Source of the DNA: Trileptium ribeirensis
Taxonomy: Eukaryota; Nematoda; Enoplea; Enoplida; Thoracostomopsidae
DNA length: 64,000 nt
Assembly (NCBI GenBank): GCA_030248225.1
Contig: JASANE010003497.1
Coordinates: 1-64,000, forward strand
Direction of reading: 5' to 3'
A model generated the notes under the pieces. It was given only the letters and a program-made list of their open reading frames with translations. It had not been told where the DNA came from and did no database searches. This document shows, piece by piece, positions 57,570 to 64,000 of this stretch. The translations under genes were made by a program, and so were the position numbers. The stretch's first letter is position 1, and the number at the start of each line of letters is the position of its first letter.

Positions 57570-59240
57570 CTACCTTTGCCTAAACGCAGCGATGTTCGAC
57601 CATATTTTCGAGTCTACAACACTGGTTGGAACGCTCCCGACACGCTAACGCAGTTGAGACTACCGCTACCGCAATATGCAGCCAGACTGGGACATGTGCG
57701 CTTCGAGTCGCTGAATCTAGGAGCATGCAAGCACAGACCCGGAATTGCTTTTTGTGCACCCCACGCGTTGCTAACTGATCACAGTACAAATTGCCTAGAA
57801 TGGATCATTGCGGGTGAATTCGGGCCTGAATCCACCAAACACGCATGCAGCAACCGCACGCTTATCGGCCCACTCGCCAACGATACAGCTGTACACACAA
57901 CTATTCAAGGTGTTCTAATTAGGACTAGTGAGCCTGAGGTCATACTGACTAATTGTAGACAGCTCGCGCATGTAACCTTAGGCAAGGCCATTAAAGTCCC
58001 GCCTAACGGAATTCTATGGTTCCCCCATGGAAATTATACGCAGTTAGTAGTAGGTTCGATCGTACTAACAAGCATGCTAAAGCCAGAGGAAATCACAATC
58101 AAATTTGGACCGAATGTTACTATTGACCGGTTCTCCGGCCTCAAATTAAGACCTTTAACCTGGAGTTCAGTCGACGATGCCAAAGCGACAAACTTACAAG
58201 TAGCACAAATAGCCAAGGAACAAGTACAAAAGATAGTTAATTTTCCTGCTTTAGAGTACACCGGACTTTCGCCTTACTTTATAATGACCATCATCGTTAG
58301 TGTAATTAGTCTGATCTACTGCATGACCAAGTGTAAGGTCTCTCCTAAGTACGCGTACTATCTACCCCGATGGCTACCATGCCGCGGGAGACTGATAAAA
58401 ACGGACGGAAAACCCCGAAAAGCAATTAGGTGTATTAGAGCCGACAAAAGAGGCCCAAGTGCACCACCTGAGGAGGACAATACACCCCGAGTTTCGCCGA
58501 CCGAGGTTTCGATTGTACCTTCGGGGATGCCGCGCGTGTCCGTTGTGTCCAATCGTGCCCCGCGTCGTTCTAATCGACTATTGACCACCCGTGCTTCGTC
58601 CGAAGAGGAACTTGTATTTATTGAAGACGACGAATTATTCGCTGCCCCTACTCGTGACTTGCGCCGTGGACCTCGCCAAGGTATGTTCACCAGACAAATA
58701 AACACGATGAATGCAGGCAATACGCCGCTACTCATCAACGCAACCATACTCGGTACTCCCGTCACGACACTTGTAGACACAGGAGCTGACGTTTCAATCA
58801 TGTCACAAGCCCTAGCTGCCCGTCTAGGTTTAGTACCCCGAGATACTAACACTACCCGCATTGTATCAGCTACACAACAGGAACTGACCATCAGTGGAGT
58901 AGTGAAAGCACCAATTACTATAGGCTCGCTAAGCACTCCATGCGACTTCCAAGTAACTACCGACACACCGTATGAATGCATCTTGGGTACAGACTTCATG
59001 GCCCTACTACCGTATGTGGCCATAAATTTCAAGGACCGTTGTCTGGATTTATCGAACGGAACTGAAAATTGTTCAGCTCCCTTTGCCGATCAAGGTGAGT
59101 ATCGACCGCCAGTCATTAACGTAGTATCCCGGGAAATACACACAGATACCGCCGAACACCGAACTATTCATCAATGCGATCCCCGAGATCACTCAACCGC
59201 CCACTGGCCAAGCACTATTTGTACCGGATCCCTTCATTAG
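57564..59240 (+). CDS. envelope-like C-terminal part with membrane anchor, continuous with aspartic protease
   Basis: In one open frame, the first ~230 residues are ectodomain-like: many cysteines and sequons (NRT, NDT, NYT, NVT). Then comes a single membrane segment, YFIMTIIVSVISLIYCMTKC (58275-58334), and a basic/Pro/Ser-rich tail. About 130 residues after the membrane segment is a retropepsin: LLINATILGTPVTTL, DTGADVSIM (active site at 58776) and ILGTDFMALL, which corresponds to the protease's second hydrophobic-Gly block. Envelope anchor and protease thus share a frame with no stop or start between them. The usual Ty3/gypsy order has protease after gag and env after integrase. The frame ends at TAG 59238-59240, and the protease-RT linker continues in the +1 frame from 59125. 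Confidence 0.75.
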   Translation: MQLPLPKRSDVRPYFRVYNTGWNAPDTLTQLRLPLPQYAARLGHVRFESLNLGACKHRPGIAFCAPHALLTDHSTNCLEWIIAGEFGPESTKHACSNRTLIGPLANDTAVHTTIQGVLIRTSEPEVILTNCRQLAHVTLGKAIKVPPNGILWFPHGNYTQLVVGSIVLTSMLKPEEITIKFGPNVTIDRFSGLKLRPLTWSSVDDAKATNLQVAQIAKEQVQKIVNFPALEYTGLSPYFIMTIIVSVISLIYCMTKCKVSPKYAYYLPRWLPCRGRLIKTDGKPRKAIRCIRADKRGPSAPPEEDNTPRVSPTEVSIVPSGMPRVSVVSNRAPRRSNRLLTTRASSEEELVFIEDDELFAAPTRDLRRGPRQGMFTRQINTMNAGNTPLLINATILGTPVTTLVDTGADVSIMSQALAARLGLVPRDTNTTRIVSATQQELTISGVVKAPITIGSLSTPCDFQVTTDTPYECILGTDFMALLPYVAINFKDRCLDLSNGTENCSAPFADQGEYRPPVINVVSREIHTDTAEHRTIHQCDPRDHSTAHWPSTICTGSLH

Positions 59241-61809
59241 AGACATCGCCATCGCACACGCCCTAGTACTCACTGGTCAACGCATGATTCCAGTAGCAAT
59301 GATGAACTTTGGAAACTTACCAGTTGCCATACACGCAGGACAAACAATCGGACACATCGAGATGCTTGATGACAACGAGGTCGAGCTCTTGTACGACAGC
59401 AACAAACGTCTGCTCCAGCTCGGACCTCCCCAGCACACTAAACAGTGCAACCGCATAGGAGTTACACGAGATAACGTGGTGCAGGTCATAAACGACCAAA
59501 AGAAGACAATCGACACGGAACGATCCATACAGGTATTAAGCAAAATTGATTTTGGACAAACCACACTTAACCCCTACGAACTAAAACAATTGAAAACCAC
59601 TATTTCCGAAAATGCCGACATATTCAGTGTGCACCCGTTCGACCTAGGTAGGTGCGGTGTACACCAGCATATGATAACTACAGGGGATGCGAAACCCATA
59701 AAACAAGTGCCCTACCGACTGGCACACTCTCTACGCGAACCCTTGAGGGAAGAACTAAACAACATGGTAGAAGCAGGCCTTGTAACACCATCAGATTCAC
59801 CATGGGGTTCCCCCATAGTGTACGTCACTAAGAGTGACGGCACTTTACGCTTGTGCGTTGACTTCCGCAAGCTCAACGTAGTGGCTGAACGCGACTTGTA
59901 CCCGTTACCCCGCATAGACGACATATTAGGCTGCCTGCGAAACACAAAATTCATGTCTAGTTTGGATCTAAACAAGGGGTTTTGGCAATTAGAATTAGAC
60001 ACCGAGACCAAGGAAAAGACTTCCTTTGTCACTGTCCATGGACAATACGAATACAATGTTCTACTCTTTGGCTTAAATTCTTGCCCAGGCGCCTTCCAAA
60101 GGTGCATGTCAATCATCTTAAAAGGCCTAGAATGGGAGAGATGCCTTATTTACATAGACGACATATTAGTCTTCTCGCCCACATTAGAACAACACTTAGC
60201 AGATCTCATCACAGTCTTTGATAGGTTCCGTAAGGCCAACCTCAAGCTAAAACCCTCCAAATGCCAATTCGGACAGAAACAACTAAAGTATTTCGGACAT
60301 ATCATTAGCTCTGAAGGAGTTAAACCTGACCCCGAGAAAACAGCCGCAATATATAACTACAAACGCCCTGAGACACTCAAACAATTACAGAGCTTCCTAG
60401 GACTTGTAGGCTGCTACCACAAATTCATACCACACTATTCCGAAATTTGTGAACCACTCAACGCCCTCCGACGTAAGGACAACGAATTTAAGTGGACATC
60501 GCAATGCGAGGAAGCATTCGGAAAGCTACGCAAAGCCCTAGTACAAGAACCACTACTTATCTACCCGGACTTTTCCAAACCCTTCATACTACAAACGGAC
60601 GCTTCAGGATACGCTTTAGGAGCTGTACTCTCGCAAAAGACCGACAAAGGGACATTGCCTATCGCCTACGCAAGCAAATCACTAGTGGACTACCAACGCC
60701 GATACCCCGCCATTGAAACTGAAGCCCTCGCTATTCGATGGGCCGCGTTACATTTCAGGCATTACCTGCTTGGACACGAATTCCATGTCGAGACGGACCA
60801 TAAGCCGCTTAACGCACTATTTGAGATACCACCGAGAAATTCACGCCTAGCTCAATGTCGTAAAGAGTTACTCATGGAATTCGGTGGTTTCAATATTGAA
60901 TATCGACCTGGTAAGGCTAATGCCAACGCCGATGGACTTTCACGCGATCCCCGACACGACGTGGACTTCTCCGACTCGGCTGACGAAGCCGAATACGACG
61001 AGCAGGACCATACTCGAATGGTTGCTGTAGCCGTAAAAGGAGAGGATCGTGGCAAGGGCAAAGCTCCTGCCAAACCACCGCGGAGACTTCCTACCGAAGA
61101 AGCTTGGAAACGACTTACGCGACAGTTAATGGGACTTCCCCCGGACGCTCCCGTTAACCTCCCACCCGAGCACGTTAGGGAACGCTTTTATCGCATGTTC
61201 GGAGGACCCGGATATGATCCCCTACCGGACCCAACGCGTTTTATTTTCTGTGAAGACATCGACGACCCATGGCCCGAAGGAGTCGAGATGCCCTGGAGGC
61301 GCTCGACCGCTCCTAGACCGCCGACTGAACCAGCCTCAACTCGAGAACATGTGAGTGACTCAGCCCCTGGACCTTCTTTAGCCCCTGACCCATTCATTAT
61401 ACCTACGCCACCACAAGAACCCCCGACTGCTCCGACACCGCCCGCCCCTGGCGCGGCCAGCGAAAGTTCAACCCGTGCCACTGCTGGCACGCCCGATCCC
61501 ACTAGACCCCAGACACTACCGACGACTGCTAGGAAGAGATATGGTGGGTTATCGGAAGTCGAGGAATTCGATACCTTAATTAGGGTCGCCTACGCATGTG
61601 GATCACGAGTACGACTACAACGCCCTGAACAGGTTTATGACACTGGTGAACACATATACTTACCACACTTCCAACAGTATGAAGGACGAAATCTCATCAA
61701 TTACATACCTTACACCAACGTAGAGACAAACAATTTGGGCCCATGTGGTGGTACTTGCACACTCGACAACCACCAGCAGACGAAAAGGCAGCGACTGCAC
61801 TCAAATTAG
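59125..61809 (+). CDS. pol: Pol: reverse transcriptase and RNase H, proline-rich extension
   Basis: The frame is open from 59125. The first ATG (59284) is not the natural start, because the upstream part (FINAIPEITQPPTGQALFVP) already reads as pol linker. RT: EAGLVTPSDSPWGSPIVYV, LRLCVDFRKLN, FMSSLDLNKGFWQLEL and the catalytic YIDDILVFSPT (YIDD at 60151-60162), then KPSKCQFGQKQLKYFGHIIS, a Ty3/gypsy signature. RNase H: LQTDASGYALGAVLSQK, ETEALAIRWA, VETDHKPLNALF and ANADGLSRDP. All catalytic acids are present. From about 60955 a ~260-residue acidic then Pro-rich stretch follows (PPTAPTPPAPGAASES), absent from ordinary gypsy Pol. It makes cDNA from element RNA inside particles. Confidence 0.9.
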   Translation, partial: YPGKYTQIPPNTELFINAIPEITQPPTGQALFVPDPFIRDIAIAHALVLTGQRMIPVAMMNFGNLPVAIHAGQTIGHIEMLDDNEVELLYDSNKRLLQLGPPQHTKQCNRIGVTRDNVVQVINDQKKTIDTERSIQVLSKIDFGQTTLNPYELKQLKTTISENADIFSVHPFDLGRCGVHQHMITTGDAKPIKQVPYRLAHSLREPLREELNNMVEAGLVTPSDSPWGSPIVYVTKSDGTLRLCVDFRKLNVVAERDLYPLPRIDDILGCLRNTKFMSSLDLNKGFWQLELDTETKEKTSFVTVHGQYEYNVLLFGLNSCPGAFQRCMSIILKGLEWERCLIYIDDILVFSPTLEQHLADLITVFDRFRKANLKLKPSKCQFGQKQLKYFGHIISSEGVKPDPEKTAAIYNYKRPETLKQLQSFLGLVGCYHKFIPHYSEICEPLNALRRKDNEFKWTSQCEEAFGKLRKALVQEPLLIYPDFSKPFILQTDASGYALGAVLSQKTDKGTLPIAYASKSLVDYQRRYPAIETEALAIRWAALHFRHYLLGHEFHVETDHKPLNALFEIPPRNSRLAQCRKELLMEFGGFNIEYRPGKANANADGLSRDPRHDVDFSDSADEAEYDEQDHTRMVAVAVKGEDRGKGKAPAKPPRRLPTEEAWKRLTRQLMGLPPDAPVNLPPEHVRERFYRMFGGPGYDPLPDPTRFIFCEDIDDPWPEGVEMPWRRSTAPRPPTEPASTREHVSDSAPGPSLAPDPFIIPTPPQEPPTAPTPPAPGAASESSTRATAGTPDPTRPQTLPTTARKRYGGLSEVEEFDTLIRVAYACGSRVRLQRPEQVYDTGEHIYLPHFQQYEGRNLINYIPYTNVETNNLGPCGGTCTLDNHQQTKRQRLHSN

Positions 61810-62134
61810 AGGCTCACCACTATCGTCTCTGTCCCGACACTGCCATTCTTTACCTACATCCCATTATGCCTCACGATCACAGACCCAAATTATGTGTGCC
61901 CCGACTACTTATACGACAGATACTCAAACACGAACATGATACTCTATTCGGTGGACACCCAGGTAGGGATCGTCTACTAAGCAAACTTAAACAATTCTAT
62001 TATTGGGAGACCATGGGTAAGGACGTGGACGAATATGTAAAACGATGCGTGCTTTGCCAGCGATCACGAAATTTACCTCAAAATGTTGAGCCGCGCTCGG
62101 AGATAACCCGCTGGCCAGTGCCCCAATGCACGGC
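61743..62134 (+). CDS. integrase N-terminal zinc-binding (H2C2) domain
   Basis: In the frame one base back from the RT frame, with a 67-base overlap, the sequence reads the integrase lead-in and then HEHDTLFGGHPGRDRLLSKL and VDEYVKRCVLCQRSRNLP, the H-x-H...C-x2-C zinc domain (about 61929-62062). The frame is open to 62264, but the catalytic core lies in another frame from about 62090-62135, so the real boundary is near 62125. Two one-base changes around this small domain suggest mutation or assembly error, though the overlap with the RT frame would also suit -1 frameshifting. Confidence 0.7.
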
Positions 62135-64000
62135 ATGTCCGTCGACATATTGGACACTCGGGTTTTGTCCCGAAAGGGAAATAGGTACGTTATCGCCTTC
62201 ATTGACCAATTCACTAAGTTGGTCATCGCTGCCGCATTGCCTGACCAAACAGCTAAGAGTGTAGCTCGAGTTTTCGTCGAAGACGTAGTGTGCCGCTATG
62301 GCGCTCCCGAGCAACTCGTTTTCGACCGACGAGGATGCTTCGTTTCAGAAGTCATGGAAGCCCTATGCGCTAGGCTACACACTTTTAAGCGAGAAACTTT
62401 GAGTTACAATCCGAAAGCCAATGGAGAAATCGAACGTTTCAACCGCACACTTTTATTCCTCTTAAGAGTAGCTTTACCTGAGAATGATCATACAACTTGG
62501 GACGAAGTTCTACCCTACTGCATAATGTCCTACAATTCCGCAGTACACGCTTCTACCCATTACCCACCTTTCATGCTCATGCACGGATTCCAACCCCGTG
62601 TACCGGGTGGAATCGAGACACAGACTGATTGGGGACGCTATCCCGGAGCAGAAGCTTATCGTGCTAACGTACAACGATGGTTAGCCACGATTAGAGATCG
62701 AGCCTATCGCTCCATGGAATCCGCCAAGGAATACAGAAAACGTTACTACAATCGCAAAATTAAGGTCCCAGACTACCGAGTTAACGACCATGTTTGGGTC
62801 TACCGATACTATACAACACCTGGACTATCACGCAAGCTGGAACGCAGATGGTGTGGACCGTATCAGATTACTAAGATAATGTTGCCCTGCATCTGTGTCA
62901 AACTCCCACCACAACCCAACGCCTCTGACCACGTAGTCCATGTCAATCGCACCAAACCATGTTATAGACCACTTAGTAGTTTTCCGGACATGGCCGACTT
63001 ATTGAAAGCTGTGCCTCCCGCTTACATTGAAGCCGCACTACAGGAACCCGGAGAAACTATCCTTGCCGATAAATATTTCGCTAGGGAGTTACAGGCTGCC
63101 GACCCAGAGGCAGTCGACCGACTGCGCCAAGACATCGACGGCGCGTCCGATACAACTAGTGTAGAAATTGGCGATCCTAATCTAGTATACACGCAAGCTC
63201 AGGCTGACATACACCGCGCCGTAGTGGAACAATTAGCCATTCAGGCCCCAGTTCAAGGTTCATCTGGAGCTCCGCAACAAAACAGACTACCTATTTGTGA
63301 TCCCGATAGAACTCCCGACACCGAATGGCGCGCTATCTCGCAGGAACTCGCTACACAAGACCTCGCTAAGCTGCCGTACGCGCTTGGTAGGCCCCCAGGC
63401 TCATTCTCTCCAGAATACAGACGACATACTGCCCCAGTTACCATACGGGAACACGAGCGATCCGTCAGAACGGAGGAACCAACTAGACCTTTAGCCCTGC
63501 CACGCTCAGGAAATGGTCGATCACTAGGCCCATTTAACGTCAACGACTTAGGCCTCGTCGAACTACTTGCCTCGCAGGATCCAGACGAGCCCTCACCTCA
63601 TACTCCCGAATCAGCTATATCTCCTACCTCAGCCGTACAACACGCCGTCCAGACTTCGCCGCTTACGCCTGCCCAGCGCCGCGCCGCAGTCGCTACACAA
63701 ACCTGCCGCAGTCCCCGTTCGCAACGCTTAGTCTCTGACTCGGACAAACCACTGGTACCGTACCGCCCCCGTCGCGAATCTCCTGAGCTACATGAACTGC
63801 GATACCCCAAACCCCGACACGCTTATTCCGCTCCACCTACTCCGCTCCCACACACGCCGCTAATGCCTCTAGGATTCGAAGCTACGCTAGAAGAGTATAC
63901 CCCAGATGAATGGATTACACCGTACTCGACACCTCCTAGACCACCACCTACGCAATCCGCACCAGTGTATAGCCAGCCTCCCGTAGAACCAGCTCCAACT
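62090..64000 (+). CDS. integrase catalytic core, GPY/F-like module and long C-terminal tail (runs off window)
   Basis: The frame opens at 62090 and has no stop through 64000. SVDIL gives the first catalytic Asp (62144), VFDRRGCF the second (62324) and NPKANGEIERFNRTL the Glu (62432), with exactly 35 residues between the last two, as in the DD35E family. YYNRKIKVPDYRVNDHVWVY, then RRWCGPYQI, is the GPY/F module, ending at VVHVNRTKP (about 62960). It then continues for at least 345 residues of Pro/Ser/acidic low-complexity sequence. Integrase inserts the cDNA into the genome. The tail is much longer than usual and no chromodomain is seen in the part available. Confidence 0.85.

Larger units (their letters stand above)
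43992..64000 (+). mobile_element. giant Ty3/gypsy-like element with env-like gene between gag and pol (incomplete at window end)
   Basis: Parts in order are a ~5.7 kb putative 5' LTR (43992-49685), a leader (49686-51127), gag (51128-53138), an acidic accessory frame (53018-55630), a cysteine-cluster domain plus envelope-like glycoprotein (55624-57534 and 57570 onward), protease in the same frame as the envelope anchor (to 59240), RT/RNase H (59125-61809) and integrase (61743 to beyond 64000). RT and integrase motifs place it in Ty3/gypsy (Metaviridae). The part in the window already exceeds 20 kb, and a full element with a second LTR would be larger still. Interruptions are one TGA, two TAGs and several one-base frame changes, few for the length, so the insertion is fairly young or under-corrected in assembly. 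Confidence 0.75.

Overview
The window looks like gene-poor, repeat-rich nuclear DNA of an invertebrate animal. I recognise no intact single-copy host gene. The recognisable coding sequence comes from retrotransposons of classes common in animals: Tx1/L1-like and RTE-like LINEs, Bel/Pao, and a Ty3/gypsy element with an envelope-like gene. The species cannot be named from the sequence. Several frames change by one base, so old mutations, assembly indels and real frameshifting cannot always be told apart.

Layout. 1-3 kb: anonymous sequence with a ~580 bp foldback. 3.0-8.2 kb: a long repeat (copy A). 8.6-9.1 kb: a divergent third copy of its 3' end. 10.2-11.3 kb: a LINE endonuclease relic. 12.1-13.8 kb: a cysteine-rich ORF fragment, a second foldback and degenerate simple repeats. 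14.6-19.65 kb: a Tx1-like LINE whose ORF1 carries an RRM-like region, a CCHC knuckle and a NADAR domain, followed by endonuclease and an internally deleted reverse transcriptase. 20.2-24 kb: a decayed Bel/Pao polyprotein. 25-43.9 kb: AT-rich sequence with direct, inverted and tandem repeats and SINE-like pieces. 44.0-49.7 kb: copy B of the long repeat. 51.1-64 kb: a very large Ty3/gypsy element running off the window.

The main finding is the right-hand element. Copy B (~5.7 kb) ends in ...CA about 1.4 kb before gag and is matched in collinear blocks by copy A, so it is probably the 5' LTR, with A a solo or displaced LTR. The gene order is unusual: gag with capsid and CCHC knuckle; a long acidic accessory frame; a cysteine-cluster domain; an envelope-like glycoprotein with signal peptide, furin-type site, fusion-peptide-like stretch and membrane anchor; then, in the same open frame as that anchor, the aspartic protease; then RT, RNase H, a proline-rich spacer and integrase with a GPY/F-like end and a long tail. 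In described env-bearing Ty3/gypsy elements env follows pol. Here it lies between gag and protease.

The second notable finding is the NADAR domain (a family linked to NAD/ADP-ribose chemistry) in the LINE ORF1 next to its RNA-binding modules. It keeps the main family motifs although the LINE copy is dead.
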